A stretch of DNA of 64,000 nucleotides from an uncultured Prevotellaceae bacterium (GCA_902790625.1 CADASP010000002.1:1-64000), one strand, 5' to 3'; shown: positions 1 to 8,791, counted from the stretch's first letter. The notes: a model not told the origin generated them from the letters alone. Numbers and translations are program-made.

Positions 1-3000
1 ATCAATGTAACGGGGGATATCAGCAGCTCCATCATCGGCATCTGCAAGGATGGCTATGCAGGCGCTGTGACCCATGACCTGCTCAACCTCGGCAATCTCA
101 GTAATTTCACCAACGACTGTGCCGACATTGCCGACATGGGGCTCAACAGCAGTGGCGAGATAGCCTTCACACCGAAGAGCGACCGTGTGTATTACATAGA
201 GCGTAGCTGGGACAGCAGCAATAAAAGGGTAATCGAGACCGCCAAAACCGTGACAAACTATACCGAGCTGACGGGCATGAGCGACGGCTATGGGAATGAC
301 CTGCAGCTGGCGAACGGCGGATGGTATGTAGTGAAACGCACCGGCGCAAAATACAATAGGCTGCTGGCACCGTCGGGCGCGCCCGCCCACATCATCGTTT
401 GTGACGGAGCCAGTCTGGAGGGTTGTCTCAGAATCAACAAAGGCGAGAGCATTAAAATCTATGGACAGAGTGCCAATACGGGTAAAATCAACGCCCTATC
501 ACCGAAGACCGTTGAGGGTTCGGCTATTCGCTATGGTACTCCCATCGGCGCCGGAAGCGAGGCCATGGGTAAACTGGAGGTTCACGGCGGCACCATCGTA
601 TCGGTAAGTGACAACGGTCCAGGCATCGGTGGCTGGGGAGACGGTGCGGACAACGGTACTTTCACCATGTATGGTGGCACCGTGACAGCAACTGGAGCGA
701 AAAAAGCTGCCGGCATTGGCGGTGGTTATTCTTGCGACGGTATCACCGTCAACATCTATGGCGGCACGGTGACAGCCACTGGCAACTTTGGCGGTGCAGG
801 CATCGGCAGTGGCTCTAGCAAGGAAAGTGCCACACCCAATGGTGGCCTCATCAGCATCTACGGTGGAACAGTCTTTGCATACGGCAGCGGTCCAGACTGG
901 TCGGAATCGTCACAGAGCGGTGCTGGTATTGGCGGTGGCGGTGATGGCTATGGCGGCACCATCACCATCAGTGGTGGACATGTGGAGGCCCATGGCGGCG
1001 ACGACGCAGCTGGTATCGGCAGCGGCGAGGAAGGGTGGGCATCCAACAATATCGACGGCGGCACCATCACCATCACCGGCGGTTACATAGAGGCTTGGGG
1101 CAACGACGAGGGAGCCGGTATAGGTGGAGGTGAGCGTGCCGCATCGGGCAACATCACCATCGCTGGTGGCACCATCGTGGCCCATGGGGGCGAAAACAGC
1201 ATGGCCATCTGCGGGCACGACGACTCCGACGGTCTGCGCTCCATCACCCTTGGCAACGAGATGATGGTCACCGCCGAGCGCACCTTCACTGCACCAGAAC
1301 GTCTGGATGCCATCACATACCGTCGCGACGTGGTGGTGCAGCCCTGCACTCACTCCGATGCCACCTGCACCGTTACTGGCAGCACCCACACCCTGCAGTG
1401 CAGCTACTGCCTCTATAGCACCTCGGAGCCACACCTCTATGTGGACGGCGTATGCACCGTTTGCGGCAAGGAGAGCTACTGGACCGACGAGGGCAACTAC
1501 AGCACAACGTTCCGCGAAGGCGATCACATCATTTACATCGACAGCGAGGCCGACCTGGCCCGCATGGCGTATAACATCAACAACGGGGTGACGGAATACA
1601 TTGGATGGACCTTCGTCGTGACACGCGACCTCGACATGAGCGCTCACCTCTGGATGCCCATTGGCACAGAACAAAGGCCGGTCATGGCCAGTTTCGACGG
1701 ACAGGGACATACCATCTCTGGCATCCATGTCAACAGGCCCAACGCTATAAATAACGGATTATTCGGAAATGTAGACTGTCCTCAAATACGCGACTTTGTA
1801 TTGAAGAGCTCCACCATCATTGGTGGTGACTATACTGGCGGTGTGATCGGAAGTGTTTATGGAAAAAAAGGCAAATGCATAATAGACCAGGTAATGTGTT
1901 ATGCCACCGTCAAGGGAAACAATTGGGCTGGCGGTCTCGTCGGAGTTTATACCTTAGCAAGAATGATTGAAAATATGACCAATTGTCTTTATCTGGGTAA
2001 CAGTGTCACCGGTTCAGAATATGTAGGGGCTATCTGCAGCAATAGGGTCAATTCTTCTTATTTCTCTAACACCTATTACACCGTAGCTGCCCCATACGCC
2101 AACGCCTGCGAAATACGTGCCTACGCGCTTAAGCCAGATGCAAACCCCGAGGGTGTGGTCATCAGCTTCTCAGGTGATAACGGTATAGCCTTTGATGGAA
2201 ACTACTATGCGCCCAACGGCACTACAGTAAACATCAAGGCGGTTTATCATAATGGACTTAACAAAGTTGTTGATGGCTTAGCTGTGAATGGCCAGCAGTT
2301 GGATGCCAACGCCAATGGTACTTACAGCTACACCATACATGCCGACGCCTCCGTCCAGGAGTATCTTGTCACCGCCACGCTGGCCGACACTGGCATCACG
2401 GGCGATGGTACAGAGGCCAATCCCTACATCATTGCCAGCACCAATCAATGGGACATCTTTGCCCGAAGCGTGTCCTTGGGAGTGTCGTTCAGCGGCAAGC
2501 ACGTCAAGCTGGCCAGCGACATCGCCGTCACTACCCGCGTGGGTGCCGATGGTCATCCCTTCAGCGGCACCTTTGATGGCAATGGGCACAAGCTGACCAT
2601 AGACTACCATTCCGACGCCGAATGCTGTGCTCCATTCCGATTTGTCAATGGAGCCACCATCAAGAACTTGCGCATCGACGGCACCATCACATCCCGTCAT
2701 TACTACACGGGCAGCATCATTGGCCATGCCGAAGGCAACGTCAGGCTCCTGGCCTGCCATAGCAGCGTTACCATCGAATTGGAATACACGGAGCTGCCCT
2801 ATAATAGCAGTATGGTGGGTATAGTAACCAACGCCATCACTATCGAGGGTTGCGTCTTCGATGGGAAGCTATTTCAATTGGATGAAAATGCTCGCGTCAC
2901 CGGAGGTTTTGTAGGCTACAGGGCAGGCTTGGTTCCCGTCAGCATCAAAGACTGCATTTTCGCGCCTACAGAGATGTACGTTAGAGGCTACGAAACTTTC

Positions 3001-4089
3001 GTTTACACCAAGAATTATAATCCCGAAAACATCACCATCACCAACAGCTACCACACCAGTCATATTGGCGGGGAGCAGGGCACAAGGGGCTTCAAACACG
3101 CACAGCCCCCCACCGACCTGGGCGCAACGCTGCAGACCTACGGCGCCAGCGGCATCACCGCCTACGAGAACGGACTCGCCTACGACGGCCATTACTACAA
3201 CAGCTATCCCGACGTGCTCCTCACCGACCTGGCCGATAACAGCGCCATCCTCGCCCAGGCGGCAGGAAAGACGGTGAGCGTGAGCATCAGCAACCGCACG
3301 CTGCGTGCCATAGAGAACGGCATAAGGTGGGAAAGCCGCGCCTACACCGTATGCCTGCCCTTCGACCTCGACATCTACAAGCAGACGGGCGACAACCGCT
3401 ACGTGCAGTATTACACGCTCTATTCCGTCGACAACCACTATCGCGAGCTCATCTTCCATGAGGCGCGCTACGAGAACGTCGACGACATCAGCGAGGCACC
3501 GAATATCCTCTACGCCGGACACCCCTACGTGGTGGTGGTGAACTATGGAGAACTGCGCCTTGAGGCCAATGATGTGACCATCGCCACCACACCCGTCGAC
3601 ATCCCCGTGGTGCGGGAGTTGGCTGCAGGCGAAGTCTACGACGTGGGCGAGACCCCCGAGATCATCGGCCAGTGGCGCGGCACCTTCCACAACATCAGCA
3701 ACGACGATGCCGCTGCGATGAAAGCCCACACCATGTCGAACGACGGTTGTTTCCGCCGCATCAGCAATGCCCCTGGCTACCAAGGCGCCTACATTGGCAC
3801 CTTCCGTGCCTTCTTCTCGCCCTACGAGAGCGATGGTTTCTATGCCTATGATCCGATGTATGTCGTCCACACTGAGGGCGAGGACGACGACTTCGGCATC
3901 CAGGACTTCCCCGCCGACAGCTTCGAGGGCGACAACGACTATACGGGCGAGACCGTCGGCATCGGAACCATCCACACCGTCGACCGCGACGGCACCCACC
4001 GCTACTACGACATGCAGGGACGCCAGCTCCGCCAGCGACCCGGCCGTGGCCTGTATATAGAGAATGGAAAAATAAAGTTTGGCAAATAA
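1..4089 (+). CDS. Large secreted beta-helix/GLUG-repeat surface protein (5' end outside window)
   Basis: The frame is open from base 1 with no stop, so the true start lies upstream; at least 1362 residues are present. The first ~400 residues hold glycine-rich repeats of the type GGTVTATG...AGIGGG, the pattern of a right-handed parallel beta-helix. A Cys-rich stretch (HSDATC, CSYC, CTVCGKE) follows. Then come GLUG-like repeats (GGDYTGGVIGSVYG, NNWAGGLVGV) and two copies of FDG(Q/N)GH, typical of Bacteroidota surface adhesins. The C terminus (YYDMQGRQL...GLYIENGK) matches the Bacteroidota end domain associated with type IX-type secretion. No catalytic motif is visible. The role is inferred to be a cell-surface or released adhesin or binding protein. 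A short peptide gene and a small secreted protein follow in the same direction. Confidence 0.85.
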   Translation: MNVTGDISSSIIGICKDGYAGAVTHDLLNLGNLSNFTNDCADIADMGLNSSGEIAFTPKSDRVYYIERSWDSSNKRVIETAKTVTNYTELTGMSDGYGNDLQLANGGWYVVKRTGAKYNRLLAPSGAPAHIIVCDGASLEGCLRINKGESIKIYGQSANTGKINALSPKTVEGSAIRYGTPIGAGSEAMGKLEVHGGTIVSVSDNGPGIGGWGDGADNGTFTMYGGTVTATGAKKAAGIGGGYSCDGITVNIYGGTVTATGNFGGAGIGSGSSKESATPNGGLISIYGGTVFAYGSGPDWSESSQSGAGIGGGGDGYGGTITISGGHVEAHGGDDAAGIGSGEEGWASNNIDGGTITITGGYIEAWGNDEGAGIGGGERAASGNITIAGGTIVAHGGENSMAICGHDDSDGLRSITLGNEMMVTAERTFTAPERLDAITYRRDVVVQPCTHSDATCTVTGSTHTLQCSYCLYSTSEPHLYVDGVCTVCGKESYWTDEGNYSTTFREGDHIIYIDSEADLARMAYNINNGVTEYIGWTFVVTRDLDMSAHLWMPIGTEQRPVMASFDGQGHTISGIHVNRPNAINNGLFGNVDCPQIRDFVLKSSTIIGGDYTGGVIGSVYGKKGKCIIDQVMCYATVKGNNWAGGLVGVYTLARMIENMTNCLYLGNSVTGSEYVGAICSNRVNSSYFSNTYYTVAAPYANACEIRAYALKPDANPEGVVISFSGDNGIAFDGNYYAPNGTTVNIKAVYHNGLNKVVDGLAVNGQQLDANANGTYSYTIHADASVQEYLVTATLADTGITGDGTEANPYIIASTNQWDIFARSVSLGVSFSGKHVKLASDIAVTTRVGADGHPFSGTFDGNGHKLTIDYHSDAECCAPFRFVNGATIKNLRIDGTITSRHYYTGSIIGHAEGNVRLLACHSSVTIELEYTELPYNSSMVGIVTNAITIEGCVFDGKLFQLDENARVTGGFVGYRAGLVPVSIKDCIFAPTEMYVRGYETFVYTKNYNPENITITNSYHTSHIGGEQGTRGFKHAQPPTDLGATLQTYGASGITAYENGLAYDGHYYNSYPDVLLTDLADNSAILAQAAGKTVSVSISNRTLRAIENGIRWESRAYTVCLPFDLDIYKQTGDNRYVQYYTLYSVDNHYRELIFHEARYENVDDISEAPNILYAGHPYVVVVNYGELRLEANDVTIATTPVDIPVVRELAAGEVYDVGETPEIIGQWRGTFHNISNDDAAAMKAHTMSNDGCFRRISNAPGYQGAYIGTFRAFFSPYESDGFYAYDPMYVVHTEGEDDDFGIQDFPADSFEGDNDYTGETVGIGTIHTVDRDGTHRYYDMQGRQLRQRPGRGLYIENGKIKFGK

Positions 4090-4098
4090 TACACAACA

Positions 4099-4254
4099 AT
4101 GGAAAGCAAGAAGAACAATTACAACAAGCCAGCCACGCTGGTAGTGAAGATTCAGCAGCGGGGACAACTGTTAGATGGCGGTACTGGTGACCCACAGGAA
4201 ACTGGCGGAGGCAATGCCCGCGAGCATCGTAGCGACTGGGGCAGCGAAGACTAA
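4099..4254 (+). CDS. Short acidic-tailed peptide, 51 aa, unknown function
   Basis: An ATG begins ten bases after the stop of the surface protein and opens a 51-residue frame. It starts MESKKNNYNKPATLVVKIQQ and ends in DWGSED. The layout is a basic N-terminal part with YxKPxxxVVxIQ, a Gly-rich centre (GGTGD, TGGGN) and a charged WxxxxD tail. To my recollection, many Prevotella and Bacteroides genomes encode unnamed 45-80 residue peptides with this layout (Y-K-P start, hydrophobic V-x-I, Gly-rich centre, acidic end). There is no signal peptide or membrane segment. It ends 13 bases before the next secreted-protein gene, so the three genes look co-transcribed. It could be a secreted or modified peptide precursor, but no modifying enzyme lies nearby. 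Confidence 0.6.
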   Translation: MESKKNNYNKPATLVVKIQQRGQLLDGGTGDPQETGGGNAREHRSDWGSED

Positions 4255-4267
4255 TTAGTAAAGAAGT

Positions 4268-4834
4268 ATGAAGAAACTATTCACTTTGCTGTTGCTGAGC
4301 ACGATGATGCTCGGCACGGCGTACGCACAGAAACAGCCCGCCGACATGCGGGTGGAAGTGGCCGAGGCCGAGACCGACAACGGCGAGTACTCTATCTTCA
4401 CCTATAAGGATTCCGACGAGGACGACAGCTTCGGCTACTATCTCAGCCTCGGGCGCGTCACCGACTTCCTCGGAGCCGACGAGATTCTCGGCATGCAGGT
4501 GCAGAACCTCCACGAGGTCACCATCCGCCTCGGTGCCACTACCGACGAGGCAATGGCAGCTATCGACTCCATTCTCGATCTCTATGACAAGGATGTGGAT
4601 ACCACTGTTGAGTTCAGCGGTCGCGCCGCCACTAATGGCTTTCAGCTCGGCGATTCGATTACTTCAACCTGCACCGTGGTGAAGAAGTCGCTCGGCGGCA
4701 AACGCCTGCAGTTTCTCTTTCCCAGTGGCAAGCGCCAAGCCCGCTGCTATCTGCAAAAGTCGGTGCTCAAGGAACTCCGCACAAACTTTAAGATAGATAT
4801 AAAACTACATCCAAGACAGCACCGCAAACAATAA
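4268..4834 (+). CDS. Small secreted protein, unknown function
   Basis: This 188-residue protein begins with a clear signal peptide (MKKLFTLLLLSTMMLGTAYA, then Q at the probable cleavage site). The mature part is acidic in its first half (DSDEDDSFG) and basic at the end (KLHPRQHRKQ). I do not recognise a family. Predicted beta-strand segments such as RLQFLFPSGKRQ suggest a small beta-rich periplasmic or surface protein. It follows the surface protein and the short peptide at 4099-4254, with no promoter motif between them, and is closed by a strong hairpin terminator. Co-function with the surface protein is inference from position only. Confidence 0.75.
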   Translation: MKKLFTLLLLSTMMLGTAYAQKQPADMRVEVAEAETDNGEYSIFTYKDSDEDDSFGYYLSLGRVTDFLGADEILGMQVQNLHEVTIRLGATTDEAMAAIDSILDLYDKDVDTTVEFSGRAATNGFQLGDSITSTCTVVKKSLGGKRLQFLFPSGKRQARCYLQKSVLKELRTNFKIDIKLHPRQHRKQ

Positions 4835-4845
4835 AGCGATGCTCT

Positions 4846-5112
4846 TCACGATGTCGTGACTAAGGGAGGCTGTGATGTGTCAGCCTCCCTTATTTTTTTT
4901 ACAACGTTTACTTCAATGTCGTCAGTTGACATGACAGAATTCTGTTTCACTCCAAATACGGCGGTATAGCCTGAAGGCAAAGCCTCACCCCCGCTATACG
5001 TCGACCGATGTTGATTGCTGTTGTATCTCTTGATAACCTTCTTGTTGTTTTTGTCAGGCACGGCATTAGTCATCTCTTGCGCATACAAAGGGATTGACAA
5101 GACGAGTGCCAT
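4846..5112 (-). CDS. Possible small exported protein (doubtful)
   Basis: The frame gives 88 residues from ATG and starts MALVLSIPLYAQ, which looks like the end of a signal peptide cleaved after A-Q. The upstream codons (IDFRILFFI) would complete a normal signal peptide, but only if translation began at a non-standard ATT at about 5139. The last dozen codons run through the forward-strand terminator hairpin at 4861-4892, which is unusual. It may be a decayed or truncated gene. Family unknown. Confidence 0.35.
   Translation of the reverse strand: MALVLSIPLYAQEMTNAVPDKNNKKVIKRYNSNQHRSTYSGGEALPSGYTAVFGVKQNSVMSTDDIEVNVVKKIREADTSQPPLVTTS
4861..4900 (+). terminator. Rho-independent terminator
   Basis: A 12-bp perfect stem (TAAGGGAGGCTG and its complement) encloses an 8-base loop and is followed by eight T. 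It closes the transcript of the small secreted protein. On the reverse strand there is no T tract after the stem, so it acts on the forward strand. Confidence 0.9.
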
Positions 5113-5187
5113 GATAAAGAAAAGTATTCTGAAATCAATAGTTCGGTAATTTAAATCTTAAAATATTAACACTGGTCTATAGCTTCC

Positions 5188-5580
5188 TCACGCAGCAATA
5201 TCATAATGCATAGTGGTTAGCGAAAAGACCTCGTTGTTTAGCTTAGCAATTAAATCGCTGTCTGCGGAAATCCCAGACACGCAAATAAATCGATTCATAA
5301 GGTACTGCCCATGTGCAAGTGTCTTGAGATTACTGATGGAATAAGGTATTCCGCTTTGTCTGGCCGCCATCTTCAGACAGTTGAGCGAGGTGAAGGACAT
5401 GTTGAAGTGTGTCCTGTACTTGCTCATGCTTCTGGCCTGGCACTTCTCAAGCGAGGCATAGCCCTTGGCATTGCGAAAATCGAACTCCACCAAGAACCTG
5501 CATCTGTACGTTTTAACGATGTCCGTTCCTGCAAGGGTGAGGTCGTTGGAGAAGAATATCTTGTGCTTGCTATATTTGCA
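5188..5580 (-). pseudogene. C-terminal remnant of an IS transposase (DDE, IS4-like)
   Basis: Reverse-strand translation from about 5580 gives CKYSKHKIFFSNDLTL, then TYRCRFLVEFDFRNAKGY, then CQARS...HFNMSFTSLNCLK. This matches the conserved end of Bacteroidota DDE transposases (pattern YRxRFxxEFxFRDAKxxxGLxxCQAR...HFNxSLxxLN), which holds the catalytic glutamate of the DDE triad (E of VEF). Only about 130 residues survive, directly preceded by stop codons (positions 5581-5590), so the N-terminal two thirds are missing. An ATG inside the fragment could start a 101-residue product, but a function is unlikely. The fragment lies next to a tRNA gene. The family assignment is from recalled motifs. 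Confidence 0.7.
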
Positions 5581-5709
5581 TTATTACTTGGGCCAAAATG
5601 TGCATTTTTGTGCAAAAATGTGCCAAATTGTGCACTGCCGACGTTTGTTTAATGTCTGACAAAAATAAAATCCGGGCTATTACGTTATTGATTTACAATA
5701 ACTTGGGTG

Positions 5710-5797
5710 CGGAGAGAGCGAGATTCGAACTCGCGAACCAGTTTTGCCGGTCACACGCTTTCCAGGCGTGCCTCTTCAGCCACTCGAGCATCTCTCC
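5710..5797 (-). tRNA. tRNA-Ser (GGA)
   Basis: The reverse strand folds as a class II tRNA. It has a 7-bp acceptor stem (GGAGAGA with TCTCTCC), a D arm, an anticodon stem ACGC/GCGT around the loop CTGGAAA with anticodon GGA, a long variable arm around ACCGGCAAAACTGGT, and a T arm with GTTCGAATC. The discriminator base is G. The CCA end is not encoded. It reads UCC and UCU serine codons. Confidence 0.96.
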
Positions 5798-5819
5798 TTT
5801 TTGACAAAAAGTAGACTTT

Positions 5820-5907
5820 CAGAAGGGACAGGAACAAGCAATAGAGACTTGTTCTTGCGCTACCCTCTGAAATCGCGTGCAAAGGTAAAAAGAAAAAGTC
5901 AAAACAA
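5820..5907 (-). promoter_or_regulatory. Promoter and leader hairpin of tRNA-Ser
   Basis: Reverse-strand TACCTTTG (5880-5887) matches the Bacteroidota -7 box, with a TTG at 5905-5907. Between it and the tRNA lies an inverted repeat around CAGGAACAAG (5829-5838) and CTTGTTCTTG (about 5848-5857), extended by TCAGA/TCTGA. It would form a leader hairpin in the precursor. Confidence 0.6.
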
Positions 5908-5956
5908 AGGTGTTTTTACATTATTTAACCCGTCCACAGGTGGTTTGCTTGTTCTT

Positions 5957-5991
5957 TTGCACGTTTATTCAACGAAAAAAGCCTAACTTTG
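5957..5991 (+). promoter_or_regulatory. Promoter of the D-Ala-D-Ala carboxypeptidase gene
   Basis: TAACTTTG at 5984-5991 fits the Bacteroidota -7 consensus. A TTG lies at 5957-5959 with a 24-base spacer, slightly long. The expected start of transcription is near 5998, giving a leader of ten to thirty bases. Confidence 0.6.
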
Positions 5992-6005
5992 TCGGCTAAA
6001 AGCAA

Positions 6006-7007
6006 ATGCAAACGATTGTGGCAGTAAGAATGAAAACATTTTTGGGACGCATTGCCGCCGTGTTGCTGGCTCTTGCCATGGTCTGTTGCGGCCATGGCGG
6101 CCCGCCGATGGTTGATGGCGGCCCCACCCTCAGCGCTGAAGAGATGCGGGTGGCAGCGAGCCAGCATATAGACAGCTCAAGGGTGGAGGTATGGACAGGC
6201 GACAGCGTGGAGGTGGCGTACACCCCCCATGCCGACACCATCGACGTGAGGGAACTGCTATGCGGGCTGACAGCCGAAGCGTGGATGCTCGTCGACGACT
6301 CGTCGGGCGTGCTCATCAGCGCAAAGAATGCCCATCAGCGCAGGGCACCAGCCAGCCTAACCAAGATGATGACCTGCCTACTCGCATTGCAGCGGGGGAC
6401 GATGGGCGACACCATTGAGATTACCGACGACGTGTTCTTGGCCAAGAACTCGCAGGTGCGGCGGGGCGACCGCTACCTGCTGGGCAATCTGATTCACGAG
6501 ATGATGTTGCTGAGCGACAACGATGCCGCCAACGCTGTGGCCAAGCATGTGGGCGGCAGCATCGAGGCCTTCTGCCAGCTGATGAACGCGAAGGCTGACA
6601 GCCTCGGCATGAGCGACACACGCTTTGCCAATCCCAACGGGATGCCCAACGACAGCGCCTGGAGCACCGCCCACGACCTGCTGGTGCTGGCCCGCTACTG
6701 CATGCGCGACTCGGCGTTTGCCAAAATTGTCGGCACGGCCAATATGGACATCCCACTGGCAGACGGACGGCACGTGCCCTGCTCCAACACTAACCAACTG
6801 CTTGAGAACTACGAGGGATGCACGGGCGTGAAGACGGGCTACACCCAGCGTGCCGGCTACTGTCTGGCCTCGTCAGCCACCCGCCATGGCCGCTCGCTGT
6901 TCCTCATCCTGCTGGGCAGCCAGAGCTTGCCATCGCGCTTTTCAGAGTCGGCCACCCTTCTCAATTATGGTTTCCGCGTCATGGATGAGGTGAGGGGTGA
7001 GAGGTGA
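6006..7007 (+). CDS. D-alanyl-D-alanine carboxypeptidase (S11/PBP5 family), probable lipoprotein
   Basis: This serine peptidase trims the terminal D-Ala from peptidoglycan stem peptides in the periplasm. The three active-site motifs are present and well spaced: SLTK (the SxxK nucleophile motif), SDN (SxN) and KTG in GVKTGYT. The N terminus carries a lipoprotein-like signal (LLALAMVC), so the protein is probably anchored to a membrane. The ATG at 6030 gives a more usual signal peptide than the ATG at 6006; both lie just after the promoter. At 333 residues it is short for a PBP5 protein and lacks the long C-terminal beta domain and amphipathic anchor. The last codons (EVRGER and the stop) come from the minisatellite that starts at 6990, so the natural C terminus may have been altered. 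Confidence 0.9.
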   Translation: MQTIVAVRMKTFLGRIAAVLLALAMVCCGHGGPPMVDGGPTLSAEEMRVAASQHIDSSRVEVWTGDSVEVAYTPHADTIDVRELLCGLTAEAWMLVDDSSGVLISAKNAHQRRAPASLTKMMTCLLALQRGTMGDTIEITDDVFLAKNSQVRRGDRYLLGNLIHEMMLLSDNDAANAVAKHVGGSIEAFCQLMNAKADSLGMSDTRFANPNGMPNDSAWSTAHDLLVLARYCMRDSAFAKIVGTANMDIPLADGRHVPCSNTNQLLENYEGCTGVKTGYTQRAGYCLASSATRHGRSLFLILLGSQSLPSRFSESATLLNYGFRVMDEVRGER

Positions 7008-7147
7008 GGGGTGAGAGGTGAGGGGTGAGAGGTGAGGGGTGAGAGGTGAGGGGTGAGAGAATAGCTTGCACACCCAGATGAGAATGAAGAAAAATGAAGC
7101 GGAAGAGGTATCCTCTCACCACTCACCTCTCACCACTCACCACTATT
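6990..7147. repeat. Minisatellite with inverted arms
   Basis: Five perfect copies of the 14-base unit GTGAGGGGTGAGAG fill 6990-7059. After about 50 bases, a reverse-complement array with the near-identical unit CTCTCACCACTCAC fills 7111-7147. The first array overlaps the end of the carboxypeptidase gene and supplies its stop codon. The same unit occurs around 62119-62673. Confidence 0.9.
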
Positions 7148-7180
7148 CGTAGATTGAAAAAAAACTCATATTTGCACAAG

Positions 7181-8335
7181 ATGTATACGACCCGTTATCT
7201 ACCCAACACACGAATCGACGTTGCCGATGCCTTGCGCGGCATCGCAGTGGCAGGCATCATCCTGTATCATTCCGTGGAGCACTTCGACATCTTCACACAG
7301 GAGCCGATAGTGCATACGCTGCCCTGCGACCAAACGGTGGGCAGTGTGCTGGCCTGGCTGCTTAGTGGCAAGATGTATGGCATCTTCGCCATGCTCTTTG
7401 GCCTGAGTTTCTTCATCATGAACGACAACCAGCAGCAGAAGGGTCGCTCGTTTTCAGGCCGTTTCGCCTGGCGCATGTGTCTGCTGTTCATGTTCGGTTT
7501 CGTCAATGTGGCTTTCTACGACGGCGACATCCTGATGCTCTATGCCGTCTACGGTCTGCTGCTCATCCCCGTCAGCTATCTGCCGTCGCGGGCAGTGTGG
7601 TGCATCATCGGTCTGCTGGCCATCCAGCCCATTGAACTGTTCTGTCTGCTCACCGACACCACCATCGACCACACCAGGCTCTTCAGCATTTACCATCAGA
7701 CCATCGCCCTGCATGAGCACGGCACGTTCTGGGAGAATGCCGTGAACAACATGCAATATGGATTCGAACTGAACTTACGATTCAACGTCTTTAGTGGACG
7801 TCTGACGCAGCTGCTCTGCCTTTTCATCCTTGGCATGCAGCTGGGGCGGCAACGCTTCTTCTACGACGAGGGAGCCAACAGGAAGAAATGGCATGGCATC
7901 CTCGCCTTGTCGGCCACCATCGTCATCGCGCTGAGTTTCGTCGACTTTGGCTCGCTGAAGCCCTGGCTCACCCCCATCTACAACCTCTGCATTTTATTGA
8001 TGATAGTATCGGCTGTGGTATCGGCCTGGTACGCCTTCGAGGGGGTGCGCCGCGCACTGCACCACCTGTGCATCTTTGGCCGCATGAGCCTCACCAACTA
8101 CCTGCTCCAGTCCATCATCGGCAGCTTCATCTTCTGCGGCTACGGATTGGCTTGCTATCGTCTTGTGGGCATCACCTACGCCGTCCTCATTGGCTTAGGC
8201 ATGGTCATCTGCCAGTACATCTTCTGCCGCTATTGGTTCTTTGCAGGGCAAAGCGGCAAAGCCGAGCGTAGCAGCCACCAGCGCGGTCCGTTGGAGGGCT
8301 TGTGGCGAACGCTCACATGGATAGGCCATCGCTGA
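7181..8335 (+). CDS. DUF418/YeiB-type membrane protein
   Basis: A polytopic inner-membrane protein of 384 residues. It begins near TRIDVADALRGIAVAGIILYH, the usual start of this family, and has about eight to ten hydrophobic segments (for example GIFAMLFGLSFFIM, MLYAVYGLLLIPVSYL, ILALSATIVIALSFV, AVLIGLGMVICQYIFC). It ends with the DUF418 signature GPLEGLWRTLTW. Family members are distantly related to acyltransferase-3 proteins; their substrate is not established. The ATG at 7181 is chosen because a near-consensus -7 box (CATATTTG, ending at 7177) and the minisatellite lie just upstream. An earlier ATG at 7094 would place repeat-encoded residues at the N terminus. Near the C terminus the segment SGKAERSSHQR interrupts the usual spacing before the signature. 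Confidence 0.8.
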   Translation: MYTTRYLPNTRIDVADALRGIAVAGIILYHSVEHFDIFTQEPIVHTLPCDQTVGSVLAWLLSGKMYGIFAMLFGLSFFIMNDNQQQKGRSFSGRFAWRMCLLFMFGFVNVAFYDGDILMLYAVYGLLLIPVSYLPSRAVWCIIGLLAIQPIELFCLLTDTTIDHTRLFSIYHQTIALHEHGTFWENAVNNMQYGFELNLRFNVFSGRLTQLLCLFILGMQLGRQRFFYDEGANRKKWHGILALSATIVIALSFVDFGSLKPWLTPIYNLCILLMIVSAVVSAWYAFEGVRRALHHLCIFGRMSLTNYLLQSIIGSFIFCGYGLACYRLVGITYAVLIGLGMVICQYIFCRYWFFAGQSGKAERSSHQRGPLEGLWRTLTWIGHR

Positions 8336-8469
8336 ACATGAGGGGGGAATTCATCCAAGAGTTATCTACCGCAGAGCGGTCTTTATTAAAACCAAATAAA
8401 ACCAACAAAAACATGTTTTTATTTAATGATTTTCCGCATGTACCTGATAGGCGGCCTGCAAGGCCAACA

Positions 8470-8620
8470 AGCTCTTAGCCCAGGGCATCGCCCTGGGTGG
8501 AAAGGATGCACAGCCAACGCCCTGAAAGGGCAAAAGCATTGTTTCCTATTGGGGCTTTTGCCCTTTCAGGGCGTTGGCTACCCCCGCAATTTCCCAGGGC
8601 GATGCCCTGGGCTAAAAGCT
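8470..8620. repeat. Nested palindromic element
   Basis: Outer arms 8470-8497 and 8593-8620 are inverted copies built on GCCCAGGGCATCGCCCTGGG. Inside them, 8512-8537 and 8554-8579 form a perfect 26-bp inverted repeat (AGCCAACGCCCTGAAAGGGC at one end). Each outer arm is itself a hairpin (CAGGGC-ATC-GCCCTG). No gene is visible here. Such an element can fold into a cruciform or a long RNA hairpin. Confidence 0.85.
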
Positions 8621-8717
8621 CATTGCCCCTTCGGGGCGCTAATCGTATTTTATTTAGTTTTTGAAAGACGCAGAGCGAGAGGCTGGTTTAGCCGATTCAC
8701 CACGTTATTCAACAACC

Positions 8718-8791
8718 GTAGGGGGCGGACCTTGTGTCCGCCCGCAAACGCCTTGCCCCACGCGGACGGACACAAGGTCCGTCCCTACGGC
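8718..8791. repeat. Palindromic element
   Basis: Arms GTAGGG-GCGGACCTTGTGTCCG and its near-complement ending CCGTCCCTAC flank about 28 bases. It is an imperfect inverted repeat in the gene-free block 8336-9156, with no coding potential of its own. Confidence 0.8.

Noticed and set aside
910..1728. Long reverse-strand open frame inside the surface-protein gene
   Set aside because: It is opposite a well-supported beta-helix repeat gene; the low-complexity Val/Ala/Gly-rich translation mirrors the repeats and shows no motif.
2869..4167. 432-codon reverse-strand frame
   Set aside because: It mirrors the 3' part of the surface protein, has a biased Val/Gly/Ala composition and would also run across the gene at 4099-4254.
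6990..7059. CRISPR array
   Set aside because: The units are contiguous 14-base repeats with no spacers, and no cas genes are present.
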